Shown here piece by piece: positions 23,396 to 32,204 of a stretch of 64,000 nt of DNA. Within the stretch, counting starts at the first letter, position 1. Each line of letters opens with the position of its first letter. The DNA is from G051903925 sp051903925. GTDB lineage: Bacteria > Pseudomonadota > Alphaproteobacteria > Zavarziniales > Zavarziniaceae. The stretch covers positions 868,001-932,000 of the forward strand of contig NZ_CP173678.1 in the NCBI RefSeq assembly GCF_051903925.1. The letters are read 5' to 3'. The notes under the pieces were generated by a model. It ran no database searches, was not told the DNA's origin, and worked only from the letters and a program-made list of their open reading frames with translations. Position numbers and translations under genes: made by a program.

Positions 23396-25108
23396 ATGAG
23401 CCGTACAGCCGAACTGCCCGATACCCGCGAATCCTTTGCCGCCATGCTGGACGAAGCCTTCGGCTCCGCCAACTCGCTCGAAGGCACCGTCGTCGAGGGC
23501 ACCGTCATTGCCATCGAGAACGACATGGCCGTGATCGACGTGGGCCTGAAGGCCGAGGGCCGGGTGGCGCTGAAGGAATTCTCGGTCGGCGGTGGCCGCT
23601 CGGAGCTTCAGATCGGCGACCTGGTCGAGGTGTTCCTGGACCGTCTTGAGAACGCCAATGGCGAAGCGGTGCTGAGCCGCGAGAAGGCCCGCCGGGAAGA
23701 GGCGTGGTCCGTCCTGGAGCGCGCGTTCGAGAACAACCAGCGCGTCGAAGGCGTGATCTTCGGCCGGGTCAAGGGCGGCTTTACCGTCGACCTGTCGGGC
23801 GCCGTGGCGTTCCTTCCGGGCAGCCAGGTGGACGTGCGTCCGGTGCGTGACATCACCCCCCTGCTCAACGTGCCGCAGCCCTTCCAGATCCTGAAGATGG
23901 ACCGCCGCCGCGGCAACATCGTCGTCTCGCGCCGTGCGGTGCTTGAGGAGACGCGCGCCGAGGCCCGCTCCGAACTGGTCGCCAACCTGAAGGAAGGCCA
24001 GATCCTGGACGGCGTGGTGAAGAACATCACCGACTACGGCGCGTTCGTGGACCTGGGCGGCGTCGACGGCCTGCTGCACGTGACCGACATCGCGTGGCGC
24101 CGCGTCAATCATCCGTCCGAGGCCCTGAACATCGGCCAGACGGTGCGCGTGCAGGTCATCCGCGTGAACCCGGAGACGCAGCGCATCTCGCTCGGCATGA
24201 AGCAGCTGCTGGCCGATCCCTGGGACGGCGTCTCGGCCAAGTACCCGGTCGGCGTCAAGTTCCATGGCCGCGTGACCAACATCACCGACTACGGCGCGTT
24301 CGTCGAGCTGGAGCCGGGCGTCGAGGGCCTGGTCCACGTCTCCGAGATGAGCTGGACCAAGAAGAACGTCCACCCGGGCAAGATCGTCTCGACCAGCCAG
24401 GAGGTCGAGGTGATGGTGCTGGAAGTCGACGCCAACAAGCGTCGCATCAGCCTGGGCCTGAAGCAGTGCCTGGACAATCCGTGGCAGGCCTTCTCCGTCA
24501 CCCATCCGCCCGAGACGATCGTCGAAGGCGAGATCAAGAACATCACCGAGTTCGGCCTGTTCGTGGGCCTGGACGCCGGCGTGGACGGCATGGTCCACCT
24601 GTCGGACCTCGACTGGCACCGCCCTGGCGAGGAAGCGATCCAGGAGTTCAAGAAGGGCGACGTGGTCAAGGCCATGGTTCTCGACGTCGACGTCGAGAAG
24701 GAGCGCATCAGCCTGGGCATCAAGCAGCTGGGCAGCGATCCGTTCGCCAAGGTTGCCGACATGAAGAAGGGCGACACCGTCACCTGCACCGTCACGCAGA
24801 TCACGGAGTCGGGGATCGAGGTGCAGGTCGGCGAGGAAGGGGCCAAGGGCTTCATCCGCAAGGGCGACCTGGCCCGCGACCGGCAGGACCAGCGGCCCGA
24901 GCGCTTCGCGGTGGGCGACAAGATCGACGCCCGCGTCACCAACGTGGACCGTGCGACCCGTCGCATCAGCCTGTCGATCAAGGCGCGCGAGATCGCCGAC
25001 GAGAAGGAAGCGGTCGCGACCTATGGCTCGTCCGACTCGGGCGCCAGCCTGGGCGACATCCTGGGTGCCGCCATGCGTAAGGCCCGCGAGGGCCAGGACC
25101 GCGAGTAG
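23396..25108 (+). CDS. rpsA: 30S ribosomal protein S1
   Basis: 570 aa, the usual alphaproteobacterial length. Start ATG 23396 is set by AGGAG at 23386–23390; the frame is open further upstream. Six S1 RNA-binding domains follow in order (about 30–100, 115–180, 200–270, 285–357, 372–444, 458–530), shown by repeated GxVKNITDYGAFVDL-type starts and RISLGMKQ/RISLGLKQ-type ends. Binds mRNA on the small subunit and helps initiation. Followed after 41 bp by sppA. Confidence 0.97.
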   Translation: MSRTAELPDTRESFAAMLDEAFGSANSLEGTVVEGTVIAIENDMAVIDVGLKAEGRVALKEFSVGGGRSELQIGDLVEVFLDRLENANGEAVLSREKARREEAWSVLERAFENNQRVEGVIFGRVKGGFTVDLSGAVAFLPGSQVDVRPVRDITPLLNVPQPFQILKMDRRRGNIVVSRRAVLEETRAEARSELVANLKEGQILDGVVKNITDYGAFVDLGGVDGLLHVTDIAWRRVNHPSEALNIGQTVRVQVIRVNPETQRISLGMKQLLADPWDGVSAKYPVGVKFHGRVTNITDYGAFVELEPGVEGLVHVSEMSWTKKNVHPGKIVSTSQEVEVMVLEVDANKRRISLGLKQCLDNPWQAFSVTHPPETIVEGEIKNITEFGLFVGLDAGVDGMVHLSDLDWHRPGEEAIQEFKKGDVVKAMVLDVDVEKERISLGIKQLGSDPFAKVADMKKGDTVTCTVTQITESGIEVQVGEEGAKGFIRKGDLARDRQDQRPERFAVGDKIDARVTNVDRATRRISLSIKAREIADEKEAVATYGSSDSGASLGDILGAAMRKAREGQDRE

Positions 25109-25149
25109 TCGCGGTCCGGCGGGCCGGCCGCTGCTGACGGGATCGGGTC

Positions 25150-26049
25150 ATGGCCTTTGATGCCGATGCGGCGCTGGAACGGCGCCGCCTCCGGCGCAGT
25201 CGCGGCCGCTGGCGCCTTCTGGCGGTGGCGGCCGTCGGCCTCGCGCTGGTCGCAGGCAGTGCCCGCCTCGTCGGTGGCTCCGACCACATTGCCCGGATCA
25301 AGGTCGAAGGCCTGATCACGGACGATGCGAAGCTGGTCAAGGCGATCACCGACGTGGCCGACGATCCGACGGCCAAGGCGCTGATCCTGCAGATCGACTC
25401 CGGCGGCGGCACGACCGTCGGGGGCGAGGTGCTGTTCAACGCCGTGCGGACGGTGGCCGCCGAGAAGCCCGTGGTCAGCCTGATCGGGGGCACCGGTGCC
25501 TCCGCCGCCTACCTGATCGCGATCGCCGGCGACCACGTGCTGGTGCGCGAAACCTCGATCACCGGCTCGATCGGCGTGCTGTTCCAGCAGCCCGACGTGC
25601 ACGAGTTGCTGGCCGGCCTGGGCATCGAGATGCGGGAGGTGAAGTCTTCGCCCCTCAAGGCGGCGCCCTCGCCCTTCCAGCCCTGGGACCCGGCGGCGGA
25701 AGCGGTGCTGCGCGGCCTGATCGACGACACCTATGGCTGGTTCCGGGCCAAGGTCGCCGACCGCCGCAAGCTTGACGGCGCCAGGCTGGACCAGCTGGCC
25801 AATGGCCAGATCTTCACCGGCCGCCAGGCCGTCGCCAATGGCCTGGTCGATGCGATCGGCGGCGAGGACGAGGCCAAGGCCTGGCTGGAGGCCGAGCGCG
25901 ACCTGCCGGCCGACCTGCCCGTGCGCTCCGCCGACCCTAAGCAGGACACCGTCGACTGGCTTAGCGCGGTGGGTGCGGCGTCGATCCAGAAAGCTGTTTT
26001 GGACGAATGGCTTACGCTTGACGGACTGCGTTCGGTTTGGCAGCGTTGA
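25150..26049 (+). CDS. sppA: Signal peptide peptidase SppA (S49 family)
   Basis: 299 aa, the short single-domain form. An N-terminal membrane anchor (LLAVAAVGLALVAGSARLVG, residues 23–42) is followed by the S49 domain. Catalytic Ser118 in IGGTGASAAYLIA and Lys170 in SSPLKAAPSPF are both present. Cuts membrane-bound signal peptides after they are released from secreted proteins. Sits in the conserved rpsA–sppA–ihfB order. Confidence 0.94.
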   Translation: MAFDADAALERRRLRRSRGRWRLLAVAAVGLALVAGSARLVGGSDHIARIKVEGLITDDAKLVKAITDVADDPTAKALILQIDSGGGTTVGGEVLFNAVRTVAAEKPVVSLIGGTGASAAYLIAIAGDHVLVRETSITGSIGVLFQQPDVHELLAGLGIEMREVKSSPLKAAPSPFQPWDPAAEAVLRGLIDDTYGWFRAKVADRRKLDGARLDQLANGQIFTGRQAVANGLVDAIGGEDEAKAWLEAERDLPADLPVRSADPKQDTVDWLSAVGAASIQKAVLDEWLTLDGLRSVWQR

Positions 26050-26080
26050 CGACCAATCCCGGTGGGGGGTCGTCTGGGTC

Positions 26081-26401
26081 ATGATCAAGTCGGAACTCGT
26101 CGCAAGGCTGGCGGCTGCCCATCCCCATTTGCTGCAGCGCGATGCCGAGCGCATCGTCTCCACCGTCTTTGACGAGATCAGCGAGGCACTGGCCCGCGGC
26201 GACCGGGTCGAGTTGCGCGGCTTCGGCGCCTTTTCGGTCAAGCGTCGCCCCGCCCGCACCGGCCGCAATCCCCGCACCGGCGATTCGGTCGAGGTTTCGG
26301 AAAAGGCCGTGCCCTTCTTCAAGACGGGCAAGGAACTGCGCCAGAAGCTGAACGTGGGCGACGACATGACCGACGACGGCGACGGCAATGGCGAGGATTG
26401 A
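26081..26401 (+). CDS. ihfB: Integration host factor beta subunit
   Basis: 106 aa from ATG 26081, directly in the conserved rpsA–sppA–ihfB order. HU/IHF fold: MIKSELVARLAAAHPHL, VELRGFGAFSVKRRPARTGR (the DNA-binding arm with the RNPRTG tip) and VPFFKTGKELRQKLN. An acidic tail (DDMTDDGDGNGED) is longer than in enteric IhfB. Dimer with IhfA bends DNA. It could act as a host factor for the nearby integrase and for the sigma-54 flagellin promoter. Confidence 0.95.
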   Translation: MIKSELVARLAAAHPHLLQRDAERIVSTVFDEISEALARGDRVELRGFGAFSVKRRPARTGRNPRTGDSVEVSEKAVPFFKTGKELRQKLNVGDDMTDDGDGNGED

Positions 26402-26407
26402 GCGCGC

Positions 26408-26737
26408 ATGCGCATCCTGACCTGGTTCATCGTGCCGCCCGCGATCGTCGCGGGCATCGTGCTGGCGATCGCCAACCGCACACCCACCACCTTCAGCATC
26501 GACCCCTTCGCGCCTGGCAGTGCCGCCTGGTCCGTGACGGTGCCGCTCTACCTGATCATTTTCGGCGCGGTCCTGGTCGGCATCGTGCTTGGCGGCACGG
26601 CCTCCCTCTTCGCCCGGGCGCGCGCCAATGCCCATGCCCGCGACGCCCGCATCAAGGCCCAGGTCCTGCAACGCGAACTGAACCGGGCCGCGCCGCCGGC
26701 CGCGGCCCCCACGACCCTGCCCGCCGTGCGCACCTGA
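26408..26737 (+). CDS. lapA: LapA-domain (DUF1049) membrane protein
   Basis: 109 aa, 6 bp after ihfB. Two membrane helices (WFIVPPAIVAGIVLAIA, residues 6–22; VPLYLIIFGAVLVGIVLGG, 45–63) with the ANRTPTTFSIDPF segment between them, typical of LapA. The C-terminus is charged and helical. LapA-type proteins take part in envelope assembly and LPS control in enterics; the role in alphaproteobacteria is less clear. Placement after ihfB is widely conserved. Confidence 0.85.
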   Translation: MRILTWFIVPPAIVAGIVLAIANRTPTTFSIDPFAPGSAAWSVTVPLYLIIFGAVLVGIVLGGTASLFARARANAHARDARIKAQVLQRELNRAAPPAAAPTTLPAVRT

Positions 26738-26836
26738 CCCCCGTCGGACCTGCTGGTTTCCTGCGCCCGGACGTCTATAAAGACCGCGTGTCCACAGGGC
26801 GGCCCGTCGGCGCAGGTCCTGGACAGCCATATTCCC

Positions 26837-26920
26837 GCTCGTCCCCGCGAAAGCGGGGATCCAGGGCCCAGGGCATCGGTCCATGCTGCCCCTGGCTTCC
26901 CGCTCCTGCGGGGACGAGCG
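26837..26920. repeat. Palindromic interspersed repeat, type A
   Basis: Inverted pair: CGCTCGTCCCCGC (26836–26848) and GCGGGGACGAGCG (26908–26920) enclose a CCCCGCGAAAGCGGGGATCCAG hairpin arm. A related copy is at 38676–38758. It is in the lapA–trpF gap. Confidence 0.8.
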
Positions 26921-26945
26921 GTAGCAAGAGCAACAGGCCGTGGTC

Positions 26946-27608
26946 ATGGTCGATGTGAAGATCTGCGGGCTCAACGACGCCGCTTCGGTCCGGGCTGCCG
27001 TCCAGGGTGGCGCCCGCTGGCTGGGCTTCGTCTTCTATCCGCCCTCGCCCCGCGCCGTGACCCCGGCCCAGGTGGCCGGCCTGCTGGGCGAGGTGCCGAC
27101 GGGGATCACGCCGGTGGCCCTGACCGTTGATGCCAGCGATGCCGAACTCGACGCGATCCTGGAGCACGCGCCCGTGACCCTGCTGCAGCTCCACGGCCGC
27201 GAGACGCCGGAGCGCGTGGCGGCGGTGAAGGCCCGCTTCGGCCTGCCGGTGATGAAGGCGGTGCATATTGGCGATGCGGCGGACGTCGCCGCCGCTGCCG
27301 CCTATGACGGCGTGGCCGACATGCTGCTGCTGGATGCGAAGCCGCCCAAGGGGGCAACACTTCCGGGGGGCAATGGCACGGCGTTCGACTGGCCGCTGCT
27401 GGCCGATGCGCCTTTTGCCCGGCCCTGGCTGCTGGCCGGCGGCCTGCATGCGGGCAATCTGGCCCAGGCGGTTGCCGAAAGCGGCGCGCACGCTGTTGAC
27501 GTCTCGTCCGGCATCGAACATGAACCGGGTCGCAAGGACCCGCAGAAGATCGCAGACTTCCTGGCCCTGGCCCGCACGCTGGCGCGTGACGCAGGGGCGC
27601 CGACGTGA
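26946..27608 (+). CDS. trpF: Phosphoribosylanthranilate isomerase
   Basis: 220 aa from ATG 26946 (GTG 26940 also possible). TIM-barrel enzyme of tryptophan synthesis. Marks: VKICGLNDAASVRAA (cysteine of the general base), GFVFYPPSPRAV, VTLLQLHGRETPE, LLAGGLHAGNLAQAV and the phosphate-binding end AVDVSSGIEHEPGRKDPQKI. Overlaps trpB by 1 bp, so trpF–trpB–trpA form one coupled operon. Confidence 0.97.
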   Translation: MVDVKICGLNDAASVRAAVQGGARWLGFVFYPPSPRAVTPAQVAGLLGEVPTGITPVALTVDASDAELDAILEHAPVTLLQLHGRETPERVAAVKARFGLPVMKAVHIGDAADVAAAAAYDGVADMLLLDAKPPKGATLPGGNGTAFDWPLLADAPFARPWLLAGGLHAGNLAQAVAESGAHAVDVSSGIEHEPGRKDPQKIADFLALARTLARDAGAPT

Positions 27609-28834
27609 TGGGCAATGACCTGATGGACCGACCGAATTCCTTCCGCTCCGGCCCCGACGAGGGCGGCCGCTTCGGGCTCTATGGCGGGCGTTTCGTGGCC
27701 GAGACGCTGATGCCGCTGATCCTGGACCTTGAGCAGGCCTATACCGCGGCCCGCAATGACCCCAGCTATTTCAACATGCTGGACGAATTCCACCGCGACT
27801 ATATCGGCCGGCCCAGCCCGATGTACTTCGCCGAACGCCTGACCCAGCATTTCGGCGGCGCCAAGATCTACTTCAAGCGCGACGAGCTGAACCACACGGG
27901 CAGCCACAAGATCAACAATTGCATGGGCCAGATCCTGCTGGCCCTGCGCATGGGCAAGAAGCGGATCATCGCCGAGACGGGCGCCGGCCAGCACGGCGTG
28001 GCGACGGCGACGGTGGCGGCGCGCTTCGGCCTGCCCTGCACGGTCTACATGGGCGCCGTCGATATCGACCGCCAGGCGCCCAATGTCTTCCGCATGAAGC
28101 TGCTGGGGGCCGAGGTCGTGCCCGTCACCTCCGGCAGCCGCACGCTGAAGGATGCGATGAACGAGGCCCTGCGCGACTGGGTCACGCGCGTCGACGAGAC
28201 GTTCTACATCATCGGCACGGTCGCAGGTCCCCACCCCTATCCCGCCATGGTGCGCGACTTCCAGTCGATCATCGGGCGCGAGGCCCGGGCCCAGATGCTG
28301 GAGCGGGAAGGCCGCCTGCCCGACGCGCTGGTGGCGGCGATCGGGGGCGGCTCCAATGCCATGGGCCTGTTCCATCCCTTCCTGGACGACACGTCCGTGC
28401 AGATCTATGGGGTGGAGGCCGCAGGTCGCGGCATCGACACGGGCGAGCATGCCGCCTCGCTCAGCGCCGGCCAGCCGGGCGTGCTGCACGGCAACCGGAC
28501 CTATCTGCTTCAGGACGAGGACGGGCAGATCAAGGACGCGCACTCCATATCGGCCGGCCTCGACTATCCCGGGATCGGCCCGGAACATGCCTGGCTCAAT
28601 GATATCGGCCGCGTGAAATACGTCTCCGCCACCGATCAGGAGGCGCTGGACGCGTTCCAGCTGTGCTGCCAGCTGGAAGGCATCATCCCCGCGCTGGAGC
28701 CGTCGCACGCCCTGGCCCAAGTCGCCAAGATGGCGCCGGCCATGGACCGCGACCAGATCATCGTCATGAATCTGTGCGGCCGCGGCGACAAGGACGTCTT
28801 CACCGTCGCCCATGCGCTGGGGGTGAAGCTGTGA
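27608..28834 (+). CDS. trpB: Tryptophan synthase beta subunit
   Basis: 408 aa from ATG 27608, overlapping the trpF stop (GTG 27605 is the alternative). PLP enzyme joining indole and serine. Schiff-base Lys101 in NHTGSHKINNCMGQ; ETGAGQHGVATATVAA; phosphate-binding AIGGGSNAMGLFHPF; C-terminal LCGRGDKDV. Full length. Confidence 0.98.
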   Translation: MGNDLMDRPNSFRSGPDEGGRFGLYGGRFVAETLMPLILDLEQAYTAARNDPSYFNMLDEFHRDYIGRPSPMYFAERLTQHFGGAKIYFKRDELNHTGSHKINNCMGQILLALRMGKKRIIAETGAGQHGVATATVAARFGLPCTVYMGAVDIDRQAPNVFRMKLLGAEVVPVTSGSRTLKDAMNEALRDWVTRVDETFYIIGTVAGPHPYPAMVRDFQSIIGREARAQMLEREGRLPDALVAAIGGGSNAMGLFHPFLDDTSVQIYGVEAAGRGIDTGEHAASLSAGQPGVLHGNRTYLLQDEDGQIKDAHSISAGLDYPGIGPEHAWLNDIGRVKYVSATDQEALDAFQLCCQLEGIIPALEPSHALAQVAKMAPAMDRDQIIVMNLCGRGDKDVFTVAHALGVKL

Positions 28835-29658
28835 GCCGCATCGCCGCGCGCTTCGCGAAGCTGAAGCAGGAAGGCCGCGCCGGCCTGGTTACCTTCGTCA
28901 TGTCGGGCGATCCGACGCCCGCGGATTCGACCGCGCTGGTCAACGGCCTGGCCCGCGCGGGCGCCGACCTGATCGAGCTCGGCATGCCCTTCACCGATCC
29001 CATGGCCGACGGCCCGGCGATCCAGGCGGCGGGCCTGCGCGCGCTGAAGGCCGGCGCCACGCTGCGCAAGACGCTGGACCAGGTCCGCGCCTTCCGTGTG
29101 GTGGACCAGGACACGCCCATCGTGCTCATGGGCTACTACAACCCGATCTACCGTTATGGGACCGAGGCCTTCGTGGCCGCCGCGCGGGAAGCTGGGGTGG
29201 ACGGCCTGATCGTCGTCGACCTGCCGCCGGAGGAGGATGCCGAGCTGTGCCTGCCGGCGCGTGCCGGGGGCCTGGACTTCATCCGCCTAGCGACGCCGAC
29301 GACGGATGACAAGCGCCTGCCCACGGTGCTGCGGAACACGTCCGGGTTCATCTACTATGTCTCGATCACCGGCATCACCGGCTCCGGCAGCGCGGACGCG
29401 GACAGCGTGGCCGCGGCGGTGGGCCGGCTGAAGGCGCATACCGACCTGCCCGTCGCCGTCGGCTTCGGGATCAAGACGCCGGACCAGGCGCGCGCGACCG
29501 CGGCGCATGCCGACGCCGCCGTGGTGGGCAGCGCCCTGATCGACCATATCGCCGCCAATCTGGGTCCGGATGGCGGCGCCACGCCCGCCATGACGGAGGC
29601 CGCCTGGGCCTTTGTCCGGTCGCTGGCCGAAGGCGTGCGGGCGTCACGAAAGGGTTGA
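28831..29658 (+). CDS. trpA: Tryptophan synthase alpha subunit
   Basis: 275 aa from GTG 28831 in the trpB stop (GTGA). Cleaves indole-3-glycerol phosphate. Catalytic Glu in ADLIELGMPFTDPMADGP and Asp in GLIVVDLPPEED; the loop YYVSITGITGSG and GFGIKTPDQARA are typical. The coupled start fits the need for equal amounts of the two subunits. Followed 5 bp later by accD. Confidence 0.97.
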   Translation: MSRIAARFAKLKQEGRAGLVTFVMSGDPTPADSTALVNGLARAGADLIELGMPFTDPMADGPAIQAAGLRALKAGATLRKTLDQVRAFRVVDQDTPIVLMGYYNPIYRYGTEAFVAAAREAGVDGLIVVDLPPEEDAELCLPARAGGLDFIRLATPTTDDKRLPTVLRNTSGFIYYVSITGITGSGSADADSVAAAVGRLKAHTDLPVAVGFGIKTPDQARATAAHADAAVVGSALIDHIAANLGPDGGATPAMTEAAWAFVRSLAEGVRASRKG

Positions 29659-29662
29659 GTTC

Positions 29663-30577
29663 ATGGCGAATTGGCTGACCGACTATGTCCGTCCGGGCAT
29701 CCGCTCCCTGTTCGGCAGGAAGGAAACGCCGGACAACCTGTGGACCAAGTGCCCGTCCTGCGGGCAGATGATCTTCCACCGTGAGTACAAGGACGCCCTG
29801 TTCGTGTGCGAGGCCTGCGGCCATCATGGCCTGGTCCAGGCGCGCGACCGCCTGGCCCAGCTGCTGGACGCCGGCTATACCGTGCTGCCCGTGCCGGCCG
29901 TCGCCGCCGATCCCCTGAAGTTCCGCGACGAGAAGAAATACGTCGACCGCCTGAAGGAGGCGCGGACCAAGACCCAGCTGGACGATGCCGTGCTGACCGG
30001 CAGCGGCACGATGGACGGGCAGCCCGCCGTCGTTTCGGTCCAGAGCTTCGCCTTCATGGGCGGCTCCATGGGCATGGCGGTGGGCGAAAGCCTGGTCGGG
30101 GCAGCGCAGGAGGCGATCCAGCGCAAGGCCCCGCTGATCGTGCTGACTGCCTCGGGCGGCGCGCGCATGCAGGAAGGCACGCTGTCGCTGATGCAGATGC
30201 CCCGCACCACCGTCGCCGTCGAGATGGTGAAGGAGGCGGGCCTGCCCTACATCGTCGTCCTGACCAACCCGACCACGGGCGGTGTCACGGCGTCCTTCGC
30301 CATGCTGGGCGACGTCCACCTGGCCGAGCCCAAGGCCCTGATCGGCTTCTCTGGCGCACGCGTGATCGAGCAGACGATCCGCGAGCGCCTGCCCGAGGGC
30401 TTCCAGCGGGCGGAGTTCCTGAACGAGCATGGCATGGTCGACCAGGTGGTGCACCGCCATGACCTGAAGCCGACGCTGGTCCGCCTGATCCGCCTGCTGA
30501 TGCGTCAGGGCCCGACCGACCTGATGATCGTGCCCGAGGCGGACCCCGTCCCCGAACCCGCCGCCCCGGCGAGTTGA
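29663..30577 (+). CDS. accD: Acetyl-CoA carboxylase, carboxyltransferase beta subunit
   Basis: 304 aa from ATG 29663; an upstream in-frame start would lie inside trpA. N-terminal zinc ribbon CPSCGQMIFHREY…CEACGHHG (residues about 29–51). The crotonase-type domain includes LTASGGARMQEGTLSLMQM, NPTTGGVTASFAMLGD and ALIGFSGARVIEQTI. Makes malonyl-CoA with AccA. The trpFBA–accD–folC order is conserved in alphaproteobacteria. Confidence 0.97.
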   Translation: MANWLTDYVRPGIRSLFGRKETPDNLWTKCPSCGQMIFHREYKDALFVCEACGHHGLVQARDRLAQLLDAGYTVLPVPAVAADPLKFRDEKKYVDRLKEARTKTQLDDAVLTGSGTMDGQPAVVSVQSFAFMGGSMGMAVGESLVGAAQEAIQRKAPLIVLTASGGARMQEGTLSLMQMPRTTVAVEMVKEAGLPYIVVLTNPTTGGVTASFAMLGDVHLAEPKALIGFSGARVIEQTIRERLPEGFQRAEFLNEHGMVDQVVHRHDLKPTLVRLIRLLMRQGPTDLMIVPEADPVPEPAAPAS

Positions 30578-30608
30578 GGCCCGGCGGCGCGCCTTGGTCG
30601 TTTGGCGT

Positions 30609-30721
30609 CCCTTCCCCCCTCGCGGGGGAAGGCTAGGATGGGGGCCTCGACGCGCCGCTTGACCTGGACCGTCTGCGCTGGCGTCGACGCCCCCACCCAG
30701 CCCTCCCCCGCGGGGGGAGGG
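30609..30721. repeat. Palindromic interspersed repeat, type B
   Basis: A 113-bp near-palindrome in the accD–folC gap: hairpin CTTCCCCCCTCGCGGGGGAAG at the left, GGATGGGGGC…GCCCCCACCC in the middle and CCTCCCCCGCGGGGGGAGG at the right. It may also end transcription after accD. Confidence 0.7.
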
Positions 30722-30756
30722 AATTCATTGCAGTCTGATCTGAGAGTCCGCCGCCC

Positions 30757-32079
30757 GTGACCCTCGCCACCGAACCCGCGACGTCGCGCACCAGCGACCA
30801 TGTCCTGCAGCGGCTCAGCCTGCTGCATCCGAAGCTGATCGACCTCTCGCTTGGGCGGATGGAGCGCCTGCTGGCGGCCCTGGGCCATCCGGAGCGCCGC
30901 CTGCCGCCCGTGGTCCACGTTGCCGGGACCAATGGCAAGGGCTCGGTCGTTGCCACGCTGCGCGCCATGGCCGAGGCGGCGGGCCAGCGCGTCCACGTCT
31001 ACACCTCCCCCCACCTCGTGCGCTTTCACGAGCGCATCCGCCTGGCGGGCACGCTGATCGACGAGACCGCCCTGGCCGCCCTGCTGGACGAGGTGGAGGC
31101 CGCCAATGCGGGCGAGCCCATCACCTTCTTCGAGGTGACGACCGCAGCCGCGTTCCTGGCGTACTCCCGCGTGCCGGCCGACCTGCTGCTGCTTGAAGTG
31201 GGGCTGGGCGGGCGCCTGGACGCGACCAACGTGGTCGAGCGGCCGGCGGCCTGCATCATCACCTCGGTCTCGATCGACCATGCGGAGTTCCTGGGACCCG
31301 ATGCCCGCTCCATCGCGTCCGAGAAGGCCGGCATCGCGCGGCCCGGCGTGCCCCTGGTCGTGGCGCCGCAGGCCTTTCCCGAGGCCCTGGCCACCATCCT
31401 GGCGCACGCGGACGCCGTCGGCGCACCCGCCTTCGTCGCCGATCGCGACTGGTCGGTCGCAGTGCGCGACGGCCGCCTCTGCTATCGGGACGCAAACGGC
31501 CTTGTCGACCTGCCGCAGCCCCGCCTGGTCGGCCGCCACCAGGTGGACAACGCTGGAACGGCCATTGCCTGCGCGCGCCACATTACCGCGCTGGGCCTCG
31601 ACCAGGCCGCCCTGCGCGCCGGGCTGGAGCGGGTCGACTGGCCGGCGCGGATGCAGCGCCTGGACGGCGGCCGCTTGGCCGCGCTGCTGCCGCCGGGCTG
31701 CGCGCTGTGGCTGGACGGTGGCCACAACCCGGCCGCGGGCGAGGCCCTGGCCCAGGTCCTGCGCGGCCTGGAGGCCGGCCCCACGGCCATGGTGGTGGCG
31801 ATGCTGGCGACCAAGGACGTCGCCGGTTTCCTGGCGCCCTTCGCGGCACTGGGCGACCTGGCCCCCCAGCTTGTCGCCATCGACCTGCCCGGCGACCACG
31901 CGACCACGCCGGCGGCGACCATCGCCGCCCACGCCACCGCCCTGGGCCTGGCCGCCACGACCGCCGCAGACCTTCCCGCCGCCCTGCGCGCAGCCGGCGC
32001 CCGGGCCGGCGCGGGCGGGCGCGTCCTCATCGCCGGGTCCCTCTATCTCGCCGGCCATGCCCTTGCCCTGAACGGCTGA
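30757..32079 (+). CDS. folC: Folylpolyglutamate synthase / dihydrofolate synthase
   Basis: 440 aa from GTG 30757. Mur-ligase fold. ATP loop VVHVAGTNGKGSVVATLRAM (residues about 48–67), then HVYTSPHLVRFHERIRL, LLLEVGLGGRLDATNVV, ITSVSIDHAEFLGP, SEKAGIARPGVPLV and LWLDGGHNPAAGEALAQ. Adds glutamate to folates. Full length for the family. Confidence 0.96.
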   Translation: MTLATEPATSRTSDHVLQRLSLLHPKLIDLSLGRMERLLAALGHPERRLPPVVHVAGTNGKGSVVATLRAMAEAAGQRVHVYTSPHLVRFHERIRLAGTLIDETALAALLDEVEAANAGEPITFFEVTTAAAFLAYSRVPADLLLLEVGLGGRLDATNVVERPAACIITSVSIDHAEFLGPDARSIASEKAGIARPGVPLVVAPQAFPEALATILAHADAVGAPAFVADRDWSVAVRDGRLCYRDANGLVDLPQPRLVGRHQVDNAGTAIACARHITALGLDQAALRAGLERVDWPARMQRLDGGRLAALLPPGCALWLDGGHNPAAGEALAQVLRGLEAGPTAMVVAMLATKDVAGFLAPFAALGDLAPQLVAIDLPGDHATTPAATIAAHATALGLAATTAADLPAALRAAGARAGAGGRVLIAGSLYLAGHALALNG

Positions 32080-32204
32080 GCGTCCGGTCCGGGCGGCAAG
32101 GGCGTCGCCCATCCCGCCGCCTTCGCGCCGCCTTGATCGTTCCCCTAGACTGTTCACCGGGCGACACCCGTCGCCGGTTCCGATTCGAGGGCGGCCCGCC
32201 ACCC